Source: Lunatibacter salilacus (lineage in GTDB: Bacteria; Bacteroidota; Bacteroidia; Cytophagales; Cyclobacteriaceae). From it: a DNA stretch of 64,000 bases. The stretch lies in NCBI RefSeq assembly GCF_009797935.1, contig NZ_VOLC01000007.1, forward strand, positions 186,001 to 250,000, written 5' to 3'. The notes below the pieces were generated by a model. It was not told the DNA's origin. It searched no databases and saw only the letters and a list, made by a program, of their open reading frames with translations. The position numbers were made by a program, and so were the translations under genes. Numbering within the stretch: the first letter of the stretch is position 1; each line of letters starts with the position of its first letter. Shown piece by piece: positions 27,580 through 36,281 of this stretch.

Positions 27580-29251
27580 GAGGTATGGACGTAGAAAGTG
27601 CTTTGTACAGTTCCTCATCCCGTTCGTAGATATCATGCCTGAACATCGGAATACCTCTTGAATCTGTCCAAAAAGTCAAATACAGTATTACAACAGGAAT
27701 TTTTCTTTTAAGCATGACAGTCTGTTCTTTGCGGCTATACATAGCCGCTAAAATGCGGTCATCTGACCACAACGGTTGATCCGCCAATAGTAGCTTGGCT
27801 AATTCAAGTGGTTTCTGAATACGAATACACCCTGAACTAAGAGCCCGGTCGTCCCGTGCGAATAACTCCCTGGATGGCGTATCGTGTATGTAAACATTAT
27901 ATGAATTTGGAAACATAAACTTTACCCACCCAAGCGAATTTGATGGTCCGGGGTCCTGTCTTACCATGTAGGGGAAATTGTTTGCCGTAATTCTACTCCA
28001 ATCCACCGATTTTGGATCCACCTGCTGCCCGCTATACGTCAATAGCCGCATATTTTTGCTCGCCAGGTATCCTACATTTCGCTTTATAGCAGGGATGACA
28101 TCATTGCGGAGGATAGTTGGCGGGACAGTCCATGTAGGACTAAAAACCAGATAAGTCATAGGGGCATTGAATATTGGAGTTTTTCGATAAGCCTGGCCCA
28201 CTATGGCATTGCTGTGAAGCAGGGTGTCTTTTCCTCTAAGGTAGTCCATGGAGTAATTGGCAATATTGACCAAGATCACCTCCGATAATACCGTGTCGGG
28301 CAACCATCTCAACCGCTCCATATTTACTGTAGCTTGAAGTATAAAATCTCTAGGAGATTTATTTAACGCACGAATGGTGGCATTCCCAATCACTCCATCA
28401 GGATTTAAACCGTGTTTTTCCTGAAAAACCTGTACCCGTCTCAAAAGAGCTGAATCATACGTCTCTGGGGATACCGTTGAATCCATAAAACTACTCTCCC
28501 AAAAATCCAACCTTTCCCTAATTTTTGGTATGGCGGCATTGGATTCAAGTGGTTTGATGGATTTCGCCACTGCCAGTTTTTGCCAGTTTCTTGGCATTTG
28601 TTTCTCATTTTGAAATAGATCCATCAAACTTCGCCTCATCCGGCTATACATTGGAAAACTAGGATAAAGAGCTGCAACTCCATTTCTAACACGGCCTGAT
28701 TCGATAGCTATTTTAAGTTTGGTAAGAACTTCTTTTCTGGGTTCCTTCCGTTGTATTTCCCATCCATATACACTATGACTGGGGTCAACTTTCCCCTGAT
28801 AGATATGAGTGGCCAATTCTAAAAAAGCATCCGTCAGCAATACATCCATTATGGCCAATTCTATAGCGGTTAGTGGTTCTCGAAGGCCACGGCTCGCATT
28901 CTCCATAGCTTCAAAATGGATGTTAATCGCGTCCAAATGATAGTCTTCTGGGTCTAAGCCATCGAATTTACACTGTTGGATCTCATAGCGCATTTCATAT
29001 GCGGTACAGGAAAGTTTATCCCCATCTATCCAGGCTTCCCTGAATCCCCTCTCGGCATAAAAATCCAATCCTTCCCTAAAATGAAAGGCGCGATGGGCAC
29101 CGACATCCCAATTTCCAACACCACCATGTACTTCAAAAAGATTTCTGATTTCGAATGCGATGTGGTGTTGGTCTATTGTTTGCTGCGCAGGTGCATTGGA
29201 GCAGATTAACACTAATAAAACACTACATATCCATCCGCTAACTCTTTCCAT
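27563..29251 (-). CDS. L,D-transpeptidase, YcbB-like, with peptidoglycan-binding domain
   Basis: 562 residues from ATG 29251 (MERVSGWICSV); earlier in-frame starts are less natural. Signal peptide ending near APAQQ. An N-terminal scaffold domain (~30-230), a peptidoglycan-binding-like domain (RRVQVFQEKHGLNPDGVIG), and a YkuD catalytic domain with YIHDTPSRELF and the active site ALSSGCIRIQKP. This is the layout of E. coli LdtD (YcbB), which makes 3-3 peptidoglycan cross-links. Downstream of kdsA on the same strand with a 44-base gap. Confidence 0.9.
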   Translation of the reverse strand: MERVSGWICSVLLVLICSNAPAQQTIDQHHIAFEIRNLFEVHGGVGNWDVGAHRAFHFREGLDFYAERGFREAWIDGDKLSCTAYEMRYEIQQCKFDGLDPEDYHLDAINIHFEAMENASRGLREPLTAIELAIMDVLLTDAFLELATHIYQGKVDPSHSVYGWEIQRKEPRKEVLTKLKIAIESGRVRNGVAALYPSFPMYSRMRRSLMDLFQNEKQMPRNWQKLAVAKSIKPLESNAAIPKIRERLDFWESSFMDSTVSPETYDSALLRRVQVFQEKHGLNPDGVIGNATIRALNKSPRDFILQATVNMERLRWLPDTVLSEVILVNIANYSMDYLRGKDTLLHSNAIVGQAYRKTPIFNAPMTYLVFSPTWTVPPTILRNDVIPAIKRNVGYLASKNMRLLTYSGQQVDPKSVDWSRITANNFPYMVRQDPGPSNSLGWVKFMFPNSYNVYIHDTPSRELFARDDRALSSGCIRIQKPLELAKLLLADQPLWSDDRILAAMYSRKEQTVMLKRKIPVVILYLTFWTDSRGIPMFRHDIYERDEELYKALSTSIPLIRGV

Positions 29252-29295
29252 TTCGGACAATGTAACAAAAATGTGGATCAATGCAGAAGTTTTTT

Positions 29296-30147
29296 CTAAT
29301 TTTCTAATGTGTAGTCTTCATAAGCATGGCCAATCTCCCAGCATGATTTAATCATTTTTAAAAAAGATTCCAACCGATTGAGTGGAATCAAGTTGGGGCC
29401 GTCACTTAAGGCCTTAGAAGGGTCTGGGTGGGTCTCGATAAAAAATCCATCCACACCCGCAGCCGCGGCCGCACGGGCAAGGAAAGGAGCAAATTCTCGC
29501 TGGCCGCCACTGCTTCCCCCCATACCTCCGGGTTGCTGCACGCTGTGCGTCACATCAAAAACGACAGGAGCAAATTGTCTCATGATGGGAAGTGCACGCA
29601 TATCTACAACCAGGTTATGGTAACCTAAGGAAAAGCCCCGCTCAGTCAGACAAACTTGCTGGTTGCCTGTTTCGCGAACTTTGTCCACTGCATACCGCAT
29701 GTCTTCGGGTGCCATAAATTGTCCCCTCTTGATTTTAACTGCCTTTCCTGTCTCCGCGGCGGCGATAAGCAGATCTGTCTGCCGGCATAAAAAGGCGGGG
29801 ATTTGTAACACATCCACCACGGCAGCTACTTCAGCCGCTTGGTAACTCTCATGAATGTCAGTCAACAAGGGGACCTTCAAGCGATTGCCAACTTCTTGTA
29901 ACACCTGAAGTGCTTTTTCCCTCCCCACACTCCGAAAAGAACCGGAAGATGTCCTGTTTGCTTTATCAAATGATGCCTTAAACACATAATGAAATCCATA
30001 AGCCTCTGCCAGCGATTTTGCCTTTTCCCCTACCTCCAAGCAGATATCCAAACTTTCCACTGCGCAGGGTCCTGCAAAAAGAACTGGGATATCTCCTCCC
30101 AAAGAGATCCCTTCGCGGATATTCATCTGATTCCTATTTTTTTTCAT
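29296..30147 (-). CDS. kdsA: 3-deoxy-8-phosphooctulonate synthase
   Basis: Condenses arabinose-5-phosphate and phosphoenolpyruvate to KDO-8-phosphate for lipopolysaccharide core. 283 residues. FAGPCAVES, FKASFDKANRTS, KIKRGQFMAPEDM, TERGFSLGYHNLVVDMR and DVTHSVQQPGG are the expected motifs. Start ATG 30147; an internal ATG at 30126 is also possible. The kdsC-like gene lies 44 bases upstream on the same strand, so two successive KDO steps are encoded together. Confidence 0.95.
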   Translation of the reverse strand: MKKNRNQMNIREGISLGGDIPVLFAGPCAVESLDICLEVGEKAKSLAEAYGFHYVFKASFDKANRTSSGSFRSVGREKALQVLQEVGNRLKVPLLTDIHESYQAAEVAAVVDVLQIPAFLCRQTDLLIAAAETGKAVKIKRGQFMAPEDMRYAVDKVRETGNQQVCLTERGFSLGYHNLVVDMRALPIMRQFAPVVFDVTHSVQQPGGMGGSSGGQREFAPFLARAAAAAGVDGFFIETHPDPSKALSDGPNLIPLNRLESFLKMIKSCWEIGHAYEDYTLEN

Positions 30148-30191
30148 TTCTATTAGTGTTAACGGAATTCTATATCCTCGCGGTTGCTAGA

Positions 30192-30752
30192 TCAACCTTC
30201 ATACTGGCGATTTATCAATTTTGCAACTATCCCCTGAAGTGCCCCCTTAGTCGCCAATATTGTATCAGCAACTTCTCTAAAAGCACCTTCTCCGCCCCTT
30301 AAAGAGCAGATAAAATCTACTTGATCTTTAACATAGGGCAATGCATCCATAGGTGCTGCTGAAAAACCTACTTTTGAAAGAATCTCCAAATCGATCAGGT
30401 CATCGCCCAAATAGGCACACTGATCTGGAGTAAACCCCAAATCTGAAAGGATTTCCCGAACTTTGGCATATTTGTCACGGACGCCGTGATAATGAAAATC
30501 AAGCCCCATTTGTTGACACCGGTTTTTGACCACAGCTACATCTCTTCCAGAAATCACCCCTGTTTGAATACCAGCAGCTTGCAAAAACGCAATAATCTGT
30601 CCGTCTTTTACCTGGAACTGTTTGTATTCCATCCCCTTATCGTCCAGAATGATTCCGCCGTTTGTCAGTACCCCGTCTACATCAGTAATCAGCACGCGAA
30701 TATTTTGGATTTTCTTTACCAGCTCAGGTAAAAGAGTTTGCGGGGTGTACAT
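30192..30752 (-). CDS. kdsC: KDO-8-phosphate phosphatase-like HAD hydrolase
   Basis: Small HAD phosphatase of the KdsC type: LITDVDGVLTNGG carries the DxD nucleophile motif, VISGRDVAVV the second motif, and YLGDDLIDLEIL the metal-binding Asp pair. Expected to dephosphorylate KDO-8-phosphate made by the neighbouring kdsA product. 186 residues from ATG 30752 (MYTPQTLLPEL). That start is one base after the upstream gene's stop codon; a longer reading to 30806 would overlap that gene and is rejected. Confidence 0.9.
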   Translation of the reverse strand: MYTPQTLLPELVKKIQNIRVLITDVDGVLTNGGIILDDKGMEYKQFQVKDGQIIAFLQAAGIQTGVISGRDVAVVKNRCQQMGLDFHYHGVRDKYAKVREILSDLGFTPDQCAYLGDDLIDLEILSKVGFSAAPMDALPYVKDQVDFICSLRGGEGAFREVADTILATKGALQGIVAKLINRQYEG

Positions 30753-30753
30753 A

Positions 30754-32295
30754 TTAACGTTTTTTCTTCCATTGGATTGAATACAGATCCAGCCGGCGCT
30801 GCTCAAGGTTCCTTACACTTCCCGCTTTCCTTAATTTGGTAAGCAGATCCAAGTCCACATCCGCGACAATGGTCGTTTCGGTATTTAAGGAAGCTTCTGC
30901 CACCGTAGCATCGTGTGGAAAGGAAAAATCTGAAGGGGAATAAATAGCAGCTTGAGAATGCTGAATATCCATGTTTTCCACTTTCGGAAGGTTACCTACA
31001 GAACCAGTAATGGCCACGTAGCACTCGTTTTCTATGGCCCTAGCTTTTGCGCAGGTACTTACCCTAAGGTAGGCATTTTTCGTATCGGTCCAAAAAGGGA
31101 CAAAGAGGATATCCATTTCCATTTCAGCAAGGATTCTTCCCAACTCCGGAAATTCAACATCATAGCAAATAAGTATTCCAATTCTCCCGGCATCCGTATC
31201 GAACACTTTTAATCCATTGCCACCTTGAAGTCCCCAGTAGGCCTGTTCATCCGGTGTAATATGCAGCTTATATTGCTTGTCCATGGTACCGTCCCTTCTG
31301 CAGAGGTAGCTGACATTCCGCAATTTTTTCCCATCGTATTCAGGCATGCTTCCCGCGATGATGTTCACGTTGTAGGAAAGTGCCAATTCCCTCATCCTAC
31401 CTATGATCTCCTCGGTGAAATCAGCCAGGTTTCTTATTGCTTCGGACGCTTCCATGTTGTTGAATTCAGACAACAACGGCGCATTAAAAAATTCCGGGAA
31501 AAGGCAAAAGTCTGATTTGTAGTTGGATATGGTATCCACAAAAAACTCCACCTGCTGCATCAAATCATCCACATTGGCAAAACGCCTCATCTTCCACTGA
31601 ACCAACCCAAGACGCACACTGGTCTTTTTGTTACCAATCAGCTTTTCTTCCTTTTCGTAATAGATATTTATCCATTCGAGCAATGTCGCATAAGCCCGGG
31701 AATCTAGATCCTCAGGAAGGTATTTGGTAATGACTTTTCTTACGTGAAATTCATTGGCCAGCTGAAAGGACAATACGGGATCAAAAATCTCTTTGTTTTT
31801 CACCAATTCAATGTATTTCCGGGGAGTCATCTGTTCGGCATATTTGTTGAAGCCCGGGATTCTCCCTCCCGCAATGATGGATCGTAGGTTTAGATTTTCG
31901 CAAAGTTCCTTCCGCGCATCATACAACCTTCTGCCGAGCCTTAGGCCCCGATATTCCTTGTCAACAAATACGTCAGTTCCATATAGTGTATCCCCATCCT
32001 CGTCGTGGGTGTCAAATTTCCCATATCCGGTGATCTGATCATACGTATGGGTGTCTCCAAATTTGGAATAGTCAACGATAAGGCTCATCGCTACTGCTAT
32101 CACCTTTCCGTTGTCCTCAATACAGATTTGGCCTTCTGGAAAAGCTTTAACTTGATTAAGGAATTCTTCCTTAGTCCAAGCCATGCCCTGATTTTTATAA
32201 ATACTGACCATGATTTCCCGAATGCCTTCATAGTCAGAAGGTTTGATATTTCTAAGCTTAAGTCGATGTTCTAACTCTTCTTTTTTGTTACTCAT
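30754..32295 (-). CDS. GNAT acetyltransferase fused to carbon-nitrogen hydrolase (nitrilase)
   Basis: 513 residues. The N-terminal ~210 residues form a GNAT domain (DVFVDKEYRGLRLGRRLYDARKEL is the acetyl-CoA loop). From ~225 a nitrilase-superfamily amidase follows with the triad Glu in LFPEFFNAP, Lys in YKLHITPDE and Cys in GILICYDVEFPEL. The fusion is a known family in many bacteria; its substrate is undefined. It heads the minus-strand set nitrilase-kdsC-kdsA-ldt, spaced one base from kdsC. Confidence 0.9.
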   Translation of the reverse strand: MSNKKEELEHRLKLRNIKPSDYEGIREIMVSIYKNQGMAWTKEEFLNQVKAFPEGQICIEDNGKVIAVAMSLIVDYSKFGDTHTYDQITGYGKFDTHDEDGDTLYGTDVFVDKEYRGLRLGRRLYDARKELCENLNLRSIIAGGRIPGFNKYAEQMTPRKYIELVKNKEIFDPVLSFQLANEFHVRKVITKYLPEDLDSRAYATLLEWINIYYEKEEKLIGNKKTSVRLGLVQWKMRRFANVDDLMQQVEFFVDTISNYKSDFCLFPEFFNAPLLSEFNNMEASEAIRNLADFTEEIIGRMRELALSYNVNIIAGSMPEYDGKKLRNVSYLCRRDGTMDKQYKLHITPDEQAYWGLQGGNGLKVFDTDAGRIGILICYDVEFPELGRILAEMEMDILFVPFWTDTKNAYLRVSTCAKARAIENECYVAITGSVGNLPKVENMDIQHSQAAIYSPSDFSFPHDATVAEASLNTETTIVADVDLDLLTKLRKAGSVRNLEQRRLDLYSIQWKKKR

Positions 32296-32299
32296 GCCA

Positions 32300-32307
32300 C
32301 AAAAGTA
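32300..32307 (-). promoter_or_regulatory. Candidate -7 box (TACTTTTG) at the GNAT-nitrilase start
   Basis: The minus strand reads TACTTTTG, ending four bases before the ATG at 32295. A transcript from here would be leaderless or nearly so. No clear -33 TTTG is visible at 19 bases. Candidate only. Confidence 0.3.
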
Positions 32308-32566
32308 CTAAATTAAATGGGTATAATCCCCGTAAGAAAATATGTAAACGAAGCCCCGACCTTATATTTAATATTATCAAACCAAAAAGGCAATAGTCGT
32401 ATCGAGTCCGCAATTGCGTACCTTAACGGTGTACAAGCAAAAAAGGAATGTCTGCACCCTACCCACAAAATGTGGTGACCTCGGCAATTTCACATTGAAT
32501 ATTTACTCCCAGTCAACAGGTACAACCAAAAATTCGAATTGACCGCTGAGAAGAAATCTTTGCGCA

Positions 32567-34048
32567 TTAAACCTTTTCGTCGACCGGATCAACGTGCAGA
32601 CATTCATAGACTTTTGCCAACCCTTGTTGATTATCGGAAAGAACGATAAGGATTTCGTTTTCTTCAATCACAGTAGATCCACTTGGGGTGATAAATTTGT
32701 CTCCCTGCTGAATCATGGCGATGATTGCAGTTTTGGGAAAATTTAGATCCACGATCCTCGTACCAATAATGGGATTTTCCGGATTTATCTTTATTTCTTT
32801 CATAATGGTTCTGGGATATTCCGCCAGAAACGCATCTGTTGGTTTGATGGGCTTCGCTTTTTCAGGCAGGGACACATGAAGCCACTTAGCTACCATAGAA
32901 AGTGTGGTACCCTGAATCAAGATGGAGGTAAGAGAAATGAAAAAGACGATGTTGAAAATCATATCCGCTTTCTCTATTCCGGCAAGCAGCGGATAGGTTG
33001 CGAATACGATTGGCACTGCCCCCCGAAGACCAACCCAAGAAACATAAAACCTCCTTCGAATTTTCATCTTAAAAAAAATGAGGCTGATAAAAACACCAAT
33101 CGGTCGTGCCACAAAAATCAAAAACAGTGAAATCATCAAACCCAATCCCATCACCGGGAATACATGTGAAGGAAAAACCAGTAAGCCCAAGGTCAAAAAG
33201 AGAACAATCTGCATCAACCAGGCCAAGCCGTCAAACATTTTCAGGATCGCCTTTTTATGTATCAAATCCTGATTGCCTAGATAAACGGCACAGATATAAA
33301 TAGCCAAAAAACCATTTCCCCCAATAAAATCAGTTGCAGAAAAGGTCAAAAACATAAGTCCTATAACCAATACCGGGTAGAGCCCTTCAAAATCCAATTT
33401 GATCCGGTTGATGATTATTTTGCTCAATCTTCCAAAAAGATACCCAACAATTCCACCCAAAATCATCTGCCTTAAAAATAAGGGTATGACCGAAACAAGC
33501 CCCATGTCCTGATTCACCACCAATCCCAAAAAAGCGATGGTCAATACGTAAGCCATCGGGTCATTACTACCACTTTCCAGTTCAAGGGTTGGTCTCAGGT
33601 TTGTTTTAAGCGCTAAATTTTTTGACCTTAAAATGGAAAATACCGCCGCTGCATCTGTGGAAGATACAATTGACCCCAACAGCAAGCTCTCATAAATGGT
33701 GAAATCAGTCACCCACCAAACAAAAACACCCAAAGATATAGCTGTGAGAAATACTCCCAATGTAGACAGTGAAAATCCTTGCCAAAAGACAGGCTGAACC
33801 GTCTTCCAATTCGTATCGAGCCCTCCAGAGAATAGAATAAAATTTAGCGAAATTATTCCAATGAATTGTGCCAACTGCGGATCGTTGAATTGAATACCCC
33901 CAAACCCGTCCGATCCAGCCAGCATGCCCACTGCCAAGAACAACACCAAGGTAGGAACCCCAAATTTATAGGAAGTCTTTCCTGCAAAAATACTTAGGAT
34001 CAATAGTATAGATCCTATCAGTAAAATATTTTCAATGGTTAAACTCAT
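32567..34048 (-). CDS. K+/H+ antiporter, CPA1 family with C-terminal RCK_C domain
   Basis: 493 residues with about 12 membrane segments (residues 5-395). The ion-path segments LLGSIVSSTDAAAVFS and ELESGSNDPMAYVL are those of NhaP2/CvrA-type exchangers. A cytosolic TrkA-C (RCK_C) domain of ~80 residues follows (MKEIKINPENPIIGTRI to the end). It expels K+ (or Na+) against protons for pH and turgor control. Divergent from an MscS-like channel. RCK_C domains bind cyclic di-AMP in some proteins, and cdaA is in this window. Confidence 0.9.
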   Translation of the reverse strand: MSLTIENILLIGSILLILSIFAGKTSYKFGVPTLVLFLAVGMLAGSDGFGGIQFNDPQLAQFIGIISLNFILFSGGLDTNWKTVQPVFWQGFSLSTLGVFLTAISLGVFVWWVTDFTIYESLLLGSIVSSTDAAAVFSILRSKNLALKTNLRPTLELESGSNDPMAYVLTIAFLGLVVNQDMGLVSVIPLFLRQMILGGIVGYLFGRLSKIIINRIKLDFEGLYPVLVIGLMFLTFSATDFIGGNGFLAIYICAVYLGNQDLIHKKAILKMFDGLAWLMQIVLFLTLGLLVFPSHVFPVMGLGLMISLFLIFVARPIGVFISLIFFKMKIRRRFYVSWVGLRGAVPIVFATYPLLAGIEKADMIFNIVFFISLTSILIQGTTLSMVAKWLHVSLPEKAKPIKPTDAFLAEYPRTIMKEIKINPENPIIGTRIVDLNFPKTAIIAMIQQGDKFITPSGSTVIEENEILIVLSDNQQGLAKVYECLHVDPVDEKV

Positions 34049-34085
34049 AAATGCCGAGGTTAAAAATAGTTAGTTGGATTTACCG

Positions 34086-34093
34086 CAAAGGTA
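34086..34093 (-). promoter_or_regulatory. Candidate -7 box (TACCTTTG) for the antiporter gene
   Basis: The minus strand reads TACCTTTG, a full match to TAnnTTTG, about 38 bases before the ATG at 34048. No -33 TTTG at the standard spacing. Confidence 0.45.
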
Positions 34094-34248
34094 CAAAAAA
34101 TTGACAGTGGAATCTGTATTACGTGTGAACAGATCCTCTTTAATGCGTTTAAAACGCTACCGTTAAACCAGAATTTAAAAATATCAACAAATATGCTTAC
34201 TTTTCTGGCGGAACAGTTGGATTAGATTAAGTTAAATTGCCGAATTCT

Positions 34249-35148
34249 ATGGACGAAATATATCAAGATATTAAAGATGGCGATCTGGGGTCTTTTTGGG
34301 ATCAGCTCAAAGACTGGCTGCAGTGGAATATTCTTTCATTGGGAGATTCAAAAATTACCCTGGGATTGTTATTGTGGCTGATCATTTCGATTTCTGCAAT
34401 CTTTATTCTCTCTGAGTTAATCCGGAAAGTGTTAGCCAATAAAATACTTTCCAGATACGATCTGGACCTTGGCACAAGGCAGTCCATAGCGACAATTGTC
34501 AAGTATATACTAATTTGCCTTGGCTTCATTACAATTTTACAAAATACAAATGTAGACCTAAGCGCACTCGGTATTTTGGCCGGAGCAATTGGTGTAGGTA
34601 TTGGTTTTGGATTACAGAATATCACCAACAACTTTATAAGTGGACTTATTATCCTTTTTGAACGACCCATCAAAATCGGGGATAGGATAGAAGTAAATGG
34701 AGTCAATGGGGATGTGATCAAAATCTCCGCAAGGTCTACCATGGTAGTCACCAATGACAACATATCCATTATCGTACCCAATAGCCAGTTTATTGACAGT
34801 CCGGTTATAAACTGGTCCCACCATGATCGAAATGTTCGGTTTAATATCCCAGTGGGAGTTTCTTATAAAGAAACTCCAGAACGGATAAAGGAAATCCTTA
34901 TTGAGGTTGCGAAAGAAAACCCTGGGGTACTTAAAAGCCCAGGTCCTGATGTGCTTTTCGACAGTTATGGGGACAGTAGTTTGAATTTTAATTTGAGGAT
35001 TTGGACCACAGAATATACCAGCAAGCCTAGAGTGTTAAAAAGCCAGTTATATTACGAGATATTCAAACGCTTCACAGCGGAAGGTATAGAAATTCCGTTT
35101 CCTCAGCGAGACCTTCATATTCGATCCGGCTTGGAAAATAAAGCATGA
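34249..35148 (+). CDS. Small-conductance mechanosensitive channel (MscS family)
   Basis: 299 residues from ATG 34249 (MDEIYQDIKDG). Three membrane segments, the last being the Gly/Ala-rich pore helix (SALGILAGAIGVGIGFGLQNITNNFISG). The cytosolic beta domain follows: RPIKIGDRIEVNGVNGDV and VPNSQFIDSPVINWS. Opens on hypo-osmotic shock to release solutes. Its promoter region is shared with the K+/H+ antiporter, suggesting a joint role in turgor control. Confidence 0.92.
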   Translation: MDEIYQDIKDGDLGSFWDQLKDWLQWNILSLGDSKITLGLLLWLIISISAIFILSELIRKVLANKILSRYDLDLGTRQSIATIVKYILICLGFITILQNTNVDLSALGILAGAIGVGIGFGLQNITNNFISGLIILFERPIKIGDRIEVNGVNGDVIKISARSTMVVTNDNISIIVPNSQFIDSPVINWSHHDRNVRFNIPVGVSYKETPERIKEILIEVAKENPGVLKSPGPDVLFDSYGDSSLNFNLRIWTTEYTSKPRVLKSQLYYEIFKRFTAEGIEIPFPQRDLHIRSGLENKA

Positions 35149-35178
35149 TTGATAGGGAATTAATTCACCAGATTGCAT

Positions 35179-35186
35179 TATATTTG
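35179..35186 (+). promoter_or_regulatory. Candidate -7 box (TATATTTG) for the DUF6089-like gene
   Basis: TATATTTG matches TAnnTTTG and lies 38 bases before the ATG at 35225. No clear -33 partner. Confidence 0.4.
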
Positions 35187-35224
35187 GAAGTTGTACATCA
35201 GTAGTTTTGATAAAGCAGGTTGGA

Positions 35225-36163
35225 ATGAGAGGCTTTATAATTAGTATTTTTTTCACTTTAGTATCAATAAGTGCCAATGCCCAGGCCTTTTATCGGTTTA
35301 GGTTTGAAGAACCTTGGTCAGTTGCCTTACATTTAGGCCCTACCCAATATTTTGGTGATTTATATTCATTGTGGAAATACAACGAAGGGGTACAACCTGA
35401 CTTCAACGTCGCATTTAGCGGCCGCTATACATTTGGAACCAATCTGAAAGCAAGGGCGGATTTTACATATTATCAAATATCGGGTCAAGATCATCCCGCA
35501 GACCCTAGAAGTGGAAGAATTCCAAGAGGTTTAAATTTCAGGGCCCGAAATTGGGAGACCGCACTTTTGGCTGAATATTACTTGAAGCCTGTAAAAGTTT
35601 ACAATATCACCAGGGAATTTTTCAATCCTTATATTTTTGCGGGTGTAGGTGTTAGTACCAACAATCCGCAGGCTCGGTACCGTGACCGATGGGTAGATCT
35701 CCGTCCCCTTCGGACCGAAAATGAAGCCTATCCGGGTGTCGTCATGGTTTTCCCAATGGGTCTAGGCATAAAATACAAGGTGAATGTATACATGGATTTT
35801 TTCATCGAAGGAAATTACCGATTTACACTCACCGATCATCTCGATGATGTAAGTGCCTTTAATATGTCAGGTTTTTATGAAGAGCTCATTGCCGACTATG
35901 TTTCCGGCGAAAACCCAGACCGACTTCGCTTATCTGTCAGACAAACAAGGTATCTGTTGGAAAATGGGGAACCGAATGTTGAGCTTATAAGATCTTCTAG
36001 AGGAGCTCCCCGGAGGGGCAGCGGCGATCCTAGAGAAAATGAGCCCAATGCCAAATACGATGGTTATTTCAGTCTTAATTTTGGGGCGGAAATTTACTTT
36101 GCCCAGGATATTTGGGATAACTGGATCTTCCGTCATAGAGGGCGAGGCTGGCGGTTTTGGTAA
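35225..36163 (+). CDS. DUF6089-like outer-membrane beta-barrel protein
   Basis: 312 residues from ATG 35225 (MRGFIISIFFTLV), with a signal peptide ending near SANAQ. The mature part has WSVALHLGPTQYFGDLY at the N-terminus, NPYIFAGVGV in the middle, and alternating aromatic beta-strands, a pattern I associate with the DUF6089 proteins of Bacteroidota. A charged insert (SSRGAPRRGSGDPRENEP) precedes the last strands. The protein ends in aromatic residues (RGWRFW). Function unknown. A TTG at 35207 would add six residues and is unlikely. Confidence 0.75.
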   Translation: MRGFIISIFFTLVSISANAQAFYRFRFEEPWSVALHLGPTQYFGDLYSLWKYNEGVQPDFNVAFSGRYTFGTNLKARADFTYYQISGQDHPADPRSGRIPRGLNFRARNWETALLAEYYLKPVKVYNITREFFNPYIFAGVGVSTNNPQARYRDRWVDLRPLRTENEAYPGVVMVFPMGLGIKYKVNVYMDFFIEGNYRFTLTDHLDDVSAFNMSGFYEELIADYVSGENPDRLRLSVRQTRYLLENGEPNVELIRSSRGAPRRGSGDPRENEPNAKYDGYFSLNFGAEIYFAQDIWDNWIFRHRGRGWRFW

Positions 36164-36281
36164 TTGGGTATAGATAAGTTAATTGGCATGTAATCGCATA
36201 TCCCTTACGCTTTTCGAAATTTATACCGAATATTTTTTTTAATTTTGAAGCGATTATATCCTTTACTTACAAAAAACTAAA

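Noticed and set aside
32296-32566. 271-bp gap after the antiporter gene as an RNA gene
   Set aside because: No tRNA-like fold, strong hairpin or terminator; only a short GTAC inverted repeat at about 32420-32436, too weak to call.
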